This document shows, piece after piece, positions 13,624-21,454 of a stretch of DNA of 28,111 bases. The DNA is from QALR01 sp045124015 (GTDB lineage: Bacteria; Bacillota; Clostridia; Oscillospirales; CAG-272), in contig JBGVLA010000172.1 of the NCBI GenBank assembly GCA_045124015.1, forward strand, positions 1-28,111. The letters are read 5' to 3'. Made by a program: the position numbers and the translations under genes. The notes beneath the pieces are model-generated. The model made no database searches. It was not told the DNA's origin and saw nothing but the letters and a program-made list of their open reading frames with translations. Every line of letters begins with the position of its first letter. The first letter of the stretch is position 1.

Positions 13624-14136
13624 TTATTCTGCCGCAGGCGCTTCTGTGGGCTCAGCTTCCGTTTCCGCAGACGCTTCTGCAGGTGCTTGCGCATCCTTAT
13701 CGTCTGCCTTTTTCTTTTTGGAGCCAACGATGGATTTGATCTTCTCAATGATTTCAGGTGCTCTGTCAATGAGCGTATCGATGGATGCGCCGACCGTGCT
13801 CATCGGAGCCGAACCCGTGGGATTGGCAATGCTGAGCAATTCTACACTGCCGTCAGCAGAAACTACGAGAAAAGCCTGAGGCGTAACCGAAATGCCCGTA
13901 CCGCCGCCGCCGCTGAAAACGTTTTTGCCGTCTCCGCCCGTTTTACCGGAAAAATCATTGCCGCCGCCGGCAAAGCCGACGGAAACCTTGGAAACGGGAA
14001 TGATGGTCGTTCCCTGCGGTGTCGTTACGGGTATCCCGATAACGGTGCCCGAATCCGCGATACCGCGGATGCTGTCGAGAGACGATTCGATCATCTCGCT
14101 GATTTTATTCTTTTGTGCTTGTTTCTGATTATCCAT
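13624..14136 (-). CDS. ytfJ: YtfJ/GerW family sporulation protein
   Basis: A 170-residue protein. The N-terminal 110 residues match GerW/YtfJ: I-x-G-I-P-V-T-T-P-Q-G-T-T-I-I-P-V-S-K-V-S-V-G-F repeated in style, then a glycine-rich stretch and I-S-V-T-P-Q-A-F-L-V-V. YtfJ is required for proper spore germination in Bacillus and is widespread in spore-forming Firmicutes, so the gene supports a sporulating lineage. The C-terminus is low-complexity, first K-rich (S-K-K-K-K-A-D-D) and then Ala/Glu-rich. AAAGGA precedes the ATG by nine bases. It follows the DUF2953 gene after 28 bases, reproducing the ytfI-ytfJ pair of Bacillus. Confidence 0.93.
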   Translation of the reverse strand: MDNQKQAQKNKISEMIESSLDSIRGIADSGTVIGIPVTTPQGTTIIPVSKVSVGFAGGGNDFSGKTGGDGKNVFSGGGGTGISVTPQAFLVVSADGSVELLSIANPTGSAPMSTVGASIDTLIDRAPEIIEKIKSIVGSKKKKADDKDAQAPAEASAETEAEPTEAPAAE

Positions 14137-14164
14137 ACAAAATATCCTTTCTGACCTCGGTCAG

Positions 14165-14848
14165 TTATTTTTGATCTTGAGTAGACTGAGACGGCTTTTC
14201 CGCTTTCGCGGGCGCCTTAGGCTTGGCTGTCATTTTTGCCTTGACAAAAGCAAGTCCCGCCGCCATGACCATATGGAGAACGCCCCATATCGTGATCGAA
14301 AAATCGATTGCAATATCCGCCTTGGTCTTTTCACCGAGGAAATCGGCGTAGACGTTGACAGGCGCATTTCTTTTGATGCTGAATTTGGTTACTCTGCCAA
14401 GACGCTCAAAAAGCGTCGAGGAAAGCCCCGTAACGGAACCATACAGGATCGCGGTCTTTGCCGCATCCTTCGTTCCGACGGTGATCTCATATCGTAAAAT
14501 GCGGACACGGAAATGCTTTGGAAACTTACGAAGCACCGCCGCCACAAGCTTCAGAATAAGCTTGACCAGCCCAATGATGTCGCGCATCGATTTTTTTGGT
14601 TTTTCTCCGGATGATTTTTTTGCCTGTTTTTTGGGAGATTTCACGGCTTTTTTCGCCGTTTTTTTCGATTTTTTTGCCGTTTTGGTTTTCTTTTTCCGCT
14701 TTTTCATCGGAAAAAGCGCGTATTTGATAAACAAAACCCGTGCATAAACACGCACATCCGAATTCGCTTCGATCACCACATGAGCGGGTATGGAAAAAAG
14801 CAGGGCAAAAAAAGCAACGATACAAAGAATGATGATAAGCGCCGTCAT
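14165..14848 (-). CDS. DUF2953 membrane-associated protein (YtfI-like)
   Basis: A 227-residue protein. Residues 1-20 form an N-terminal membrane helix, followed by a beta segment (H-V-V-I-E-A-N-S-D-V-R-V-Y-A). An unusually lysine-rich linker (about 48-88, over half Lys) precedes the DUF2953-type core (L-R-Y-E-I-T-V-G-T-K-D-A-A-x-T-A-I-L-Y-G-S), and a second hydrophobic stretch lies near 185-205. The tail is Lys/Ala/Pro-rich. Pairing with ytfJ matches Bacillus ytfI-ytfJ, so a role in the forespore or spore envelope is a reasonable guess. Its ATG overlaps the scpB stop as ATGA, with GGAG seven bases upstream. Confidence 0.8.
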   Translation of the reverse strand: MTALIIILCIVAFFALLFSIPAHVVIEANSDVRVYARVLFIKYALFPMKKRKKKTKTAKKSKKTAKKAVKSPKKQAKKSSGEKPKKSMRDIIGLVKLILKLVAAVLRKFPKHFRVRILRYEITVGTKDAAKTAILYGSVTGLSSTLFERLGRVTKFSIKRNAPVNVYADFLGEKTKADIAIDFSITIWGVLHMVMAAGLAFVKAKMTAKPKAPAKAEKPSQSTQDQK

Positions 14849-15396
14849 ACTGCATCTCCATCCGCGATCTTCAGCGGCGGCAGTTCGGAGAGATCGGAAA
14901 GTCCGAACACTCTGAGAAACGTTTCCGTCGTTCCGTAAAGGCGCGGTCTGCCCGGAACGTCAAGTCTTCCCTTTTCCTCGATCAGCTCTCTCTCTGTCAG
15001 CACGCCGACGGAATAAGCGCTATCCACACCGCGCACCTGCTCGATATAAGCACGGGTAACGGGCTGGTTATACGCCACGACCGCAAGCGTTTCGAGCGAT
15101 GCCTTGGAGAGATTGCCTCCGTCCTTGACGCCAAGCGCCTCCTTGACATAGGGAGCAAAAACTTCCTTGGTTACGAGCTGACACGCCTTTCCGAGAATCA
15201 GAAGCTGGATGCCTCTCGGCAGTCCGCAGGATTCGTATTCCTTGGCGTATTCGGCGGCAAGAGACTCTACTTCCTCTTCGGAGATCCCCATTACGTATGC
15301 AAGCTTTTCAAACGTTACGGGATGCCCCGCCGCAAAAAGGACAGCCTCCATGATGCGTTTGGCTTCTTCCTTTGTCATAAGCTTTCCTTCAAGCAT
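14845..15396 (-). CDS. scpB: Segregation and condensation protein B
   Basis: A 183-residue ScpB, the winged-helix kite subunit of the SMC-ScpAB condensin. It binds ScpA as a dimer and helps segregate the replicated chromosome. Visible: A-K-R-I-M-E-A-V-L-F-A-A-G-H-P-V at the N-terminus, then S-K-A-S-L-E-T-L-A-V-V-A-Y-N-Q-P-V-T-R-A, the most conserved stretch of the family, and G-R-P-R-L-Y-G-T-T-E-T-F-L. I chose the ATG at 15396, nine bases after AAAGGAGG; it overlaps the scpA stop by eight bases. A frame extension to 15417 and a later ATG at 15378 are alternatives. Confidence 0.95.
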   Translation of the reverse strand: MLEGKLMTKEEAKRIMEAVLFAAGHPVTFEKLAYVMGISEEEVESLAAEYAKEYESCGLPRGIQLLILGKACQLVTKEVFAPYVKEALGVKDGGNLSKASLETLAVVAYNQPVTRAYIEQVRGVDSAYSVGVLTERELIEEKGRLDVPGRPRLYGTTETFLRVFGLSDLSELPPLKIADGDAV

Positions 15397-16153
15397 CTGT
15401 CTCCGCCTCCTTTTCATCGCGTTTATGTGTCAAATTGAAATTCAAAATAATATTGGAATTGGTTACGTCCCCGATCTCCTTTTGCAGGGTGATTCTGCCG
15501 ACCTTCAAAAGCTCAAGCGTTGCATAAAAGATCGCTACGATCTCCGAGCGGCTCGTTGCATCCTCAAAAAGCTCATCAAAATGCGCCGAGCGGCGTCGAT
15601 ACATAAAGCGCAGGACAGACAGCACCTTTTGCGAAACGGGTACGATGGGACGTTTGATGATGGGATTGATCTTATCAATGGGGCGCTCCTCCGGCAGACG
15701 GTTTCGTTCACCCATACGGAGAAGCAATTTTTCCAAAGCGCGGGTGAGTATCTGTGCATCCATCTCCTCCAAAACACCGCGATCGGGCTTGATCTCGTCG
15801 GTATCCTTTTCGAATCTGCCCGAGAAATCATCTTCTCTTTCAGAAAGCCAGCTTGCGATCTCCTTTGCGGTCTTATATTCCATAAGAACACGCACGAGCT
15901 CTTCTCGGGGGTCTTCCTCTTGCTTGGGAAGAAGCATTCGGCTCTTGATATACATCAGCTCCGATGCCATCGTGATAAATTCGCCCGCGATCTCCATATC
16001 CATACGTTTCATTTCTTCCACGTATTCCATGTATTGATCAAAGATGATGGCGATCTGAATATCGCGGATATCCATTTTATGTTTTGCGATAAGAGAAAGA
16101 AGAAGATCAAGAGGTCCTTCAAAAACCTCCATTTTGAAAACGAGCTGTTCCAA
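15389..16153 (-). CDS. scpA: Segregation and condensation protein A
   Basis: A 254-residue ScpA kleisin bridging the SMC heads and ScpB. The N-terminal signature V-F-E-G-P-L-D-L-L-L-S-L-I and the helix A-S-E-L-M-Y-I-K-S-R-M-L-L-P are intact; the C-terminal winged helix (about 175-235) includes F-D-E-L-F and F-Y-A-T-L-E-L-L-K. The start is TTG at 16151-16153, five bases after GGAGG; an ATG five bases further upstream is out of frame. It overlaps scpB and follows the M50 protease gene by 34 bases. Confidence 0.95.
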   Translation of the reverse strand: MEQLVFKMEVFEGPLDLLLSLIAKHKMDIRDIQIAIIFDQYMEYVEEMKRMDMEIAGEFITMASELMYIKSRMLLPKQEEDPREELVRVLMEYKTAKEIASWLSEREDDFSGRFEKDTDEIKPDRGVLEEMDAQILTRALEKLLLRMGERNRLPEERPIDKINPIIKRPIVPVSQKVLSVLRFMYRRRSAHFDELFEDATSRSEIVAIFYATLELLKVGRITLQKEIGDVTNSNIILNFNLTHKRDEKEAETDA

Positions 16154-16187
16154 GCATACCTCCGAGGTCGCAAGTTGCGAAAATCAG

Positions 16188-16910
16188 TTAAAACCGAAAG
16201 AATGGAATCAAACGAATAAGAGAAACGATGCCGTTAAAGAGCCACATGGAAACCGTATCCAACACGCCATTGAAGGCACCGAAAGCAAGCAAAACGAAAA
16301 ATCCGATCATAATATAGCGTTCATAACGCATAAGTCCGAAATAGACCTTCGTGGGAAGAAAGATGTACGCAATGCGTGAGCCGTCGAGCGGCGGGATCGG
16401 GATCAGATTGAATACGGCAAGACAAACGTTCAAAATAGAAAACTGCTGCAAGAACACAAAGAGCAGATACATCAGCTTGCCGCCAACTTCCATTTCAAGC
16501 GGTGTGCCGAAAAGTGCGGTGTACCAAAGCGCAGCAAACGGAAGCGCATCCGCAGAAAGAGAATAAAAGAAATACACGATATGCAAAAGAAGCATACCGA
16601 AAAGCGACATGAGGACATTCGAAACGGGTCCTGCCGCCGCCACGAGCGCCATATCACGGCGCGGTTTTTTATAATATCTTGCGTTTACGGGAACAGGCTT
16701 TGCCCAACCGAAATGAAACAAGATCATGCAGATCAGACCGATGGGGTCGATATGCTTTACAGGGTTGAGCGTCAGTCTGCCGAGATTTTTTGCCGTCGGA
16801 TCGCCGAGCTTATAGGACATCCAGCCGTGCGCACATTCATGCACGGCAAGCGCCAGAAATACACCCGGGATCGAAAGCAGTATCGAAATCAAATAGTTCG
16901 CATCCATCAT
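16188..16910 (-). CDS. Site-2 protease family (M50) membrane metalloprotease
   Basis: A 240-residue polytopic membrane protein. The zinc site is H24-E25-x-x-H28 (A-V-H-E-C-A-H-G-W) in the first helix, with the third ligand D176 in N-L-I-P-I-P-P-L-D-G-S-R, a hallmark of the compact M50 subgroup that lacks PDZ and CBS domains. These enzymes cut substrates within the membrane; this subgroup's substrates are largely unknown. About six hydrophobic segments are visible. Two consecutive ATG codons are possible starts (16910 and 16907). It lies between engB and scpA, 24 and 34 bases away, and is probably cotranscribed. Confidence 0.92.
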   Translation of the reverse strand: MMDANYLISILLSIPGVFLALAVHECAHGWMSYKLGDPTAKNLGRLTLNPVKHIDPIGLICMILFHFGWAKPVPVNARYYKKPRRDMALVAAAGPVSNVLMSLFGMLLLHIVYFFYSLSADALPFAALWYTALFGTPLEMEVGGKLMYLLFVFLQQFSILNVCLAVFNLIPIPPLDGSRIAYIFLPTKVYFGLMRYERYIMIGFFVLLAFGAFNGVLDTVSMWLFNGIVSLIRLIPFFRF

Positions 16911-16934
16911 AGGGATTTTTTCCTTCTTATACCA

Positions 16935-17540
16935 TTATTTTTTCGTAGTAAGATCGGATAAGATTGTCAAAAGCTCCTGCTTGCCCGTACCGTTTTGCGA
17001 AGAAAACATCACAACCTTGATCTTTTCGTCGGCATAGGGGGGATTGAGATAGGGGTGGCTCTTAAGCGCCTCGAAATTGGCGTTTCTCGCCGTCGTGCCG
17101 AGCTTGTCGGATTTCGTTGCCACGACGACGTAGGGTACGTGGTTGGCGTTGAGCCAATCGAGCATCATATAATCGTCCTCTGTGGGACCCACCTTGAGGT
17201 CGATCAGCTGAAAGACCATCTGCATCGTGCCTGCTTCGAGGTAATCGTTGGTAAGTCCTGCCCAAACGCGGCGCGAATCCGCAGAGCGGCGCGCATAGCC
17301 GTAGCCCGGAAGGTCGACGAGATAGAGCTTTTTGTCAACCTCATAGAAGTTGATGGTAATGGTCTTACCGGGCTGTGCGCTGGTGCGGGCAAAGCTCTTT
17401 CTGCCGAGCAAGGTGTTGATCAGCGAGCTTTTACCGACGTTGGAACGACCCGAAAGGGCGATCTGCACGTGTCCGTCGCGCGGAAATTGGTCTTTTCTGC
17501 CTGCCGTCATTTTGAGAACGACGTTTTGCATATTTAGCAT
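16935..17540 (-). CDS. engB: Ribosome biogenesis GTPase EngB (YsxC/YihA)
   Basis: A 201-residue TrmE-Era-like GTPase required for assembly of the 50S subunit. Motifs: G1 G31-R-S-N-V-G-K-S38, G2 region with P-G-K-T, G3 D76-L-P-G-Y-G81, G4 T-K-S-D and G5 region F-S-S-Q-N-G-T-G. The length is usual for the family. The ribosome binding site AGGAG lies within the last codons of lon, whose stop is two bases before the ATG. The lon-engB order is conserved in many Firmicutes. Confidence 0.96.
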   Translation of the reverse strand: MLNMQNVVLKMTAGRKDQFPRDGHVQIALSGRSNVGKSSLINTLLGRKSFARTSAQPGKTITINFYEVDKKLYLVDLPGYGYARRSADSRRVWAGLTNDYLEAGTMQMVFQLIDLKVGPTEDDYMMLDWLNANHVPYVVVATKSDKLGTTARNANFEALKSHPYLNPPYADEKIKVVMFSSQNGTGKQELLTILSDLTTKK

Positions 17541-17542
17541 GG

Positions 17543-19897
17543 TTACATTTCTCCTCTATTTTGATAGGGATCTTTTTCAAGCGCAATGAGGAGCGCTTCT
17601 TTTGCGTGGGAAACGGGGATGATCTCCACGTTGTTCTTGACCTCGTCTGCAATTTCCGCAATATCTTTTTCGTTGTCCTTGGGAATGAGAATGGTCTTCA
17701 CGCCTGCAAGGTATGCCGCCATCGTTTTTTCGCGGAGTCCGCCGATCGCCATGACCTTACCGTGGAGCGTGATCTCACCCGTCATGGAAACGTCGCGTCT
17801 TGCGGGAATGCCCGTCAGCTCGCTGACGAGCGCAGTGATCATCGTGATACCTGCGGAAGGGCCGTCCTTGGGAACTGCACCCTCGGGAACGTGGATATGA
17901 ATATCCTTTGTTTTATGGAAATCGGACGCGATGCCGAGCTTTTCGGCTTCACGGCGTATGTAGCTGATCGCCGCCTTTGCGGATTCCTTCATCACGTCGC
18001 CAAGCTGACCGGTAAGCTCAAGATGACCGCTTCCGGGAAGCGCCATCGCTTCGATCTTGAGAAGATCGCCGCCCAGCTCAGTCCACGCCATGCCGTTGAC
18101 GATACCGATCTCATTTTCTGCGGAAATGGTATCGCGCAGGAGCTTCTGCTCGCCAACAAAGGAGGAAAGGTTCTTTTTCGTTACGCGAACGCTCTTTTTC
18201 TCCTCGCAGGAGATGATCTTCGCCGCACGGCGGCAGCATTTTTCGATCTGACGTTCGAGATTACGCACGCCTGCTTCTCTCGTATAGCAATCGATAAGCT
18301 CGTAGATCGCTTCGTCGTCCATCTTGAACATACGGGCGAGAAGTCCGTGCTTTTTCATCTGCTTGGGAATGAGATGGTTGCGTGCGATGGCATATTTTTC
18401 GGGGCGCGTATAGGCGCGAAGCTCGATGACCTCCATTCTGTCGAGAAGCGGACGGGAGATGGTTTCGAGGCTGTTCGCCGTCGTAATGAACATACAGTTG
18501 GAAAGGTCGATGGGAAGCTCCACGAAGTTATCGCGGAAGGTCTTATTCTGTTCGCGGTCGAGGACCTCGAGCATCGCAGAAGCAGGGTCGCCGCGCATAT
18601 CGCTTGCCATTTTGTCGATCTCATCGAGCAAAATGAGGGGGTTATTCGCTTTCGCCTCGATCAGCGCATTGACGATTCGACCGGGCATCGAGCCGATATA
18701 GGTCTTTCGATGACCGCGGATCTCCGCTTCGTCATGCACACCGCCGAGGGATACGCGGACGAATTTGCGGTTCGTAGCGCGCGCGATGGAGGTTGCAATC
18801 GAGGTCTTACCCGTTCCGGGAGGACCGACAAGACAAATGATCTGACCTTTCAGCTCGGGATTGAGTTTGAGCGCGGCGAGATATTCAATGATGCGCTCCT
18901 TGACCTTGGTGAGTCCGTCGTGATCCTCGTCGAGGATCTTCTGCACCTCGGGAATGTCGATGCGTTCCTCGGTCGCGGTGAGATACGGAATTTCAAGGCA
19001 AATTTCAATATAGTTGCGAAGAACGGTATTTTCCGCAGAACCGAACGGGATACGCGCAAGGCGCTTGATCTCCTTGGTGAGGGTCTGCTTGACCTTTTCG
19101 GGATAATTACCCTTTTCGAGCTTTTCGGCAAATTCGCGCAGGTCATCGTCATCGTATTCGTCATCGTCGCCAAGCTCTTCATGAATCACCTTGAGCTGTT
19201 CACGAAGATAGTAGTCTCTTTGATTCTTTTTCATTCGCTCGTCGACTTCTTTTTTGATGGCGGCGCGCTCTTCGAGGATGGCTTTTTCCGCTTCGAGCAT
19301 ATTGATGAGCTTACCCGCTCTTGCGGTCGCGGAAAATTCTTCAAGGAGGGTCTGTTTGTCGTCCACGTCGGGCAGGAGATTTTCCGCCGCAAAGTCGCAA
19401 GCCTGACCAAGGTCGCGGATGCTATCGAAAAGAAGCCAAAATTCTCTGGAAAACTTCGGCGCATATTTCGAGAAATCGTGCATAATGCCCTTGATCTCAC
19501 GAAGAAGTGCACGGGAACGAAGCTCGCCGTCGTCCTCGTTTACGGTCTTTTCAAAGATTTCCGCGGTCTGCATCTTTTCGTCCGTAAAGCCCGTCAAAAC
19601 CGCTCTGGCAAGCGGCTCGACGACAACACGGAAAATTCCGCTCTGGGTCTTGACGACCTGCTTGATCCTCGCGGTAACGCCGACGCTATGAATACCGCTT
19701 AAATCGATGGCTTCTTCCATCGGGTCTTTCTGACATACGATGAAAACGGGTGTACCCTCTTTTGCGGCGGTTTCAAATATTTTTTTGGCAGGACCTTTAT
19801 CCAAATCGATGGTCATGGGAATCCCAGGGAATGCCACGAGATTTCGCATGATGGCACACGGCATCGTGTGCTTTTTGATGCTTTCTGTTGTAATCAT
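17543..19897 (-). CDS. lon: ATP-dependent protease Lon
   Basis: A 784-residue LonA. Residues 10-200 form the substrate-binding LON domain, followed by a coiled-coil region (about 200-300), the AAA+ module with Walker A G358-P-P-G-T-G-K-T365 and Walker B L-I-L-L-D-E-I-D, and the C-terminal protease domain with the catalytic dyad S681 (K-D-G-P-S-A-G-I-T) and K724 (R-E-K). Lon degrades misfolded and regulatory proteins in the cytoplasm. An acidic patch D-D-D-E-Y-D-D-D-D is at 244-252. AAAGGA is 19 bases from the ATG, which is long; no better start was found. The leader is about 95 bases and contains a small GCGCG/CGCGC hairpin (19938-19953). Confidence 0.97.
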   Translation of the reverse strand: MITTESIKKHTMPCAIMRNLVAFPGIPMTIDLDKGPAKKIFETAAKEGTPVFIVCQKDPMEEAIDLSGIHSVGVTARIKQVVKTQSGIFRVVVEPLARAVLTGFTDEKMQTAEIFEKTVNEDDGELRSRALLREIKGIMHDFSKYAPKFSREFWLLFDSIRDLGQACDFAAENLLPDVDDKQTLLEEFSATARAGKLINMLEAEKAILEERAAIKKEVDERMKKNQRDYYLREQLKVIHEELGDDDEYDDDDLREFAEKLEKGNYPEKVKQTLTKEIKRLARIPFGSAENTVLRNYIEICLEIPYLTATEERIDIPEVQKILDEDHDGLTKVKERIIEYLAALKLNPELKGQIICLVGPPGTGKTSIATSIARATNRKFVRVSLGGVHDEAEIRGHRKTYIGSMPGRIVNALIEAKANNPLILLDEIDKMASDMRGDPASAMLEVLDREQNKTFRDNFVELPIDLSNCMFITTANSLETISRPLLDRMEVIELRAYTRPEKYAIARNHLIPKQMKKHGLLARMFKMDDEAIYELIDCYTREAGVRNLERQIEKCCRRAAKIISCEEKKSVRVTKKNLSSFVGEQKLLRDTISAENEIGIVNGMAWTELGGDLLKIEAMALPGSGHLELTGQLGDVMKESAKAAISYIRREAEKLGIASDFHKTKDIHIHVPEGAVPKDGPSAGITMITALVSELTGIPARRDVSMTGEITLHGKVMAIGGLREKTMAAYLAGVKTILIPKDNEKDIAEIADEVKNNVEIIPVSHAKEALLIALEKDPYQNRGEM

Positions 19898-19985
19898 AAT
19901 CTGAGTCTATCCTATTCCTTTCGGCTATCTATCATAAGCGCGGTCATACGCGCAGAAAGAGAAGCATTTTTCTGTTTTCAAAAAT

Positions 19986-20028
19986 ACTATACATAGTTTA
20001 TTATATCACATAATCTTTTCTTTTTCCA
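19986..20028 (-). promoter_or_regulatory. lon promoter with inverted repeat at the start site
   Basis: On the minus strand, -10 TATAAT (20000-20005) has a partial -35 TGGAAA (20023-20028) at 17-base spacing. Just downstream, ACTAT-N2-ATAGT (19986-19997) forms a 5-2-5 inverted repeat over the predicted start (near 19993), a place suited to a repressor. It does not look like a CIRCE element or a CtsR box. Confidence 0.6.
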
Positions 20029-20087
20029 TAGTTTTGGGAAAATAAATGTTAAATTACTGTGAAATCCCGAACATTTTCCGCAAAACG

Positions 20088-20109
20088 AAAGGAGGCTCAT
20101 GCCTCCTTT
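20088..20109 (-). terminator. Terminator after the SUKH gene
   Basis: A 9-bp stem AAAGGAGGC/GCCTCCTTT (20088-20096, 20101-20109) with a 4-base loop, followed on the minus strand by CGTTTTG. It lies 35 bases past the stop of the SUKH gene; the T-run is short, so efficiency may be moderate. Confidence 0.6.
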
Positions 20110-20144
20110 TCAAGCCAAAAACCAATACGGCTATATAAAGATAT

Positions 20145-20603
20145 TCAATACGGAGAATCTTTGATTTGTTTTAGCAAATCCTCAAAAGACTCGGCAACGG
20201 GAATCAAGTCATGCAAAGAAAGCGTACACATTTCATCTTCCTCCGCATCCATCGTTTCATGATCCCAAAAATAGATTTTCCCATAGGTATCCGCCGCCAA
20301 AGATATACAAATCAAATTTCCGAAATCGGGGTCAGCGATCGGAACACAGTTCTTGGGCAAACGTTCTTGATACCAACCATATACCGTTTCCATATCGGCG
20401 CAATCATCATCAGAAGTACCGTAAAAATACCGAACCATACATCCATTATCGGGAAGCGGGAGCATGTTCGGCTCCAATTCACCATCGTTATAGCGTTTCA
20501 AATAAGATATGAAAGCATCGGGAAAAGAAAATCCCCATCGCGCACAAAACGCAGCCCATCTTTTCGTGTCAAATTTCTTTTCCGCTGGGTTGACTTTCAC
20601 CAT
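20145..20603 (-). CDS. SMI1/KNR4 (SUKH) family protein
   Basis: A 152-residue SUKH-fold protein. The family hallmark is the region around 83-118: P-I-A-D-P-D-F-G95-N-L-I-C-I-S-L, then Y-G-K-I-Y-F-W-D-H-E. The N-terminal part has F-P-D-A-F-I-S-Y-L-K-R-Y-N-D-G, also typical. Many bacterial SUKH proteins are immunity factors against polymorphic nuclease toxins; others have housekeeping or unknown roles. No toxin gene is adjacent, and the partner upstream is a TauE/SafE permease ending 11 bases before it, so an orphan immunity gene or a non-toxin role are both open. GAGGTGATG lies just before the ATG. Confidence 0.85.
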   Translation of the reverse strand: MVKVNPAEKKFDTKRWAAFCARWGFSFPDAFISYLKRYNDGELEPNMLPLPDNGCMVRYFYGTSDDDCADMETVYGWYQERLPKNCVPIADPDFGNLICISLAADTYGKIYFWDHETMDAEEDEMCTLSLHDLIPVAESFEDLLKQIKDSPY

Positions 20604-20614
20604 GTGTCATCACC

Positions 20615-21385
20615 TCATTTGATAAAATTCACAACGATCATCGCCGCACCGAGCACGGTCAGTACCACGCCAGTTGCGCGGTTCATGGTCTTGGGCGTAG
20701 ATTTGTTGGCAAATCTTGCCGCCACCTGTGCGCCGACAAAGGTAAAGAGCACACAAAGCACAAGTGCGATAAGGTCGGGCATCGCGCCGTCCAAAACGAA
20801 ATGCGAAACGGCACCCGTAAGCGCGGTAAAGGTCATGATGAAAACGCTCGTACCGACCGCCGTCTTGAGGTCATACCCAAGCACGCTCGTCAGCACAAGG
20901 AGAAGCATCATACCGCCGCCCGCGCCGATAAATCCGCAGATAAAGCCGATGAGCATACCGCAGATGAGGGACTGAATAAACTTCTGCTTCGCGCTCTTCT
21001 CCGCCATCGCCTCTTTCGTCGTCATAACGGGCTTCAAAATGAATTTCACACCGAGAAGAAACGTCATGAAAACAGAGAAAGAGCCCATCGTGGACGACGG
21101 AACGAGTGTGGCAACAAAACTACCGACCATCGTGAAAACGAGAACGGAAGCGAGCATGACAAGTCCGTTTTTGATATCCAAATTCTTATTTTTTCCGTAT
21201 GTATAAGCGGAAACGGCAGAGGCGAGCACGTCGGAGGCAAGCGCGATACCGACCGCCTCGTAGGGGTCAAAGCCGAGGAATGTAATGAGCATCGGAGAGA
21301 TGACAGCCGCCGCGGAAAGTCCCGAAAGACCCGTTCCGACCCCTGCGCCAAGCCCAGCCAAAAGACAAACGACAAATTTTAACAT
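20615..21385 (-). CDS. Sulfite exporter TauE/SafE family permease
   Basis: A 256-residue membrane protein with about eight hydrophobic segments in two similar halves, as in the TauE/SafE (DUF81) family of anion permeases. Glycine-rich first helix G-L-G-A-G-V-G-T-G-L-S-G-L-S and its counterpart in the second half, G-F-I-C-G-F-I-G-A-G-G-G, are the family's repeated motif. Relatives export sulfite, sulfoacetate or related organosulfur anions; the substrate here cannot be told. AAAGGA precedes the ATG by 11 bases. Only about 23 bases separate the start from the T-tract of the upstream terminator, so expression may come from read-through. Confidence 0.9.
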   Translation of the reverse strand: MLKFVVCLLAGLGAGVGTGLSGLSAAAVISPMLITFLGFDPYEAVGIALASDVLASAVSAYTYGKNKNLDIKNGLVMLASVLVFTMVGSFVATLVPSSTMGSFSVFMTFLLGVKFILKPVMTTKEAMAEKSAKQKFIQSLICGMLIGFICGFIGAGGGMMLLLVLTSVLGYDLKTAVGTSVFIMTFTALTGAVSHFVLDGAMPDLIALVLCVLFTFVGAQVAARFANKSTPKTMNRATGVVLTVLGAAMIVVNFIK

Positions 21386-21408
21386 TTCAAAAAAATCCTT
21401 TCCAAATC

Positions 21409-21445
21409 AAAAAAAGCACAGCCGAAACAGAGCTGTTTCGGCTGT
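21409..21445 (-). terminator. Terminator of the FKBP lipoprotein gene
   Basis: A perfect 13-bp inverted repeat (21418-21430 with 21433-21445) followed on the minus strand by GCTTTTTTT (T-run 21409-21415). It starts nine bases past the stop codon of the lipoprotein gene. Confidence 0.9.
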
Positions 21446-21454
21446 AAATGTCAA

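Noticed and set aside
13566..13739. Plus-strand frame with AGGAAGG upstream, between carboxypeptidase and ytfJ
   Set aside because: Most of it is antisense to ytfJ and the peptide has no recognisable features.
17561..19702. 713-codon open frame on the plus strand opposite lon
   Set aside because: It mirrors the intact lon gene; no ribosome binding site or domain is seen, and its length follows from lon codon use.
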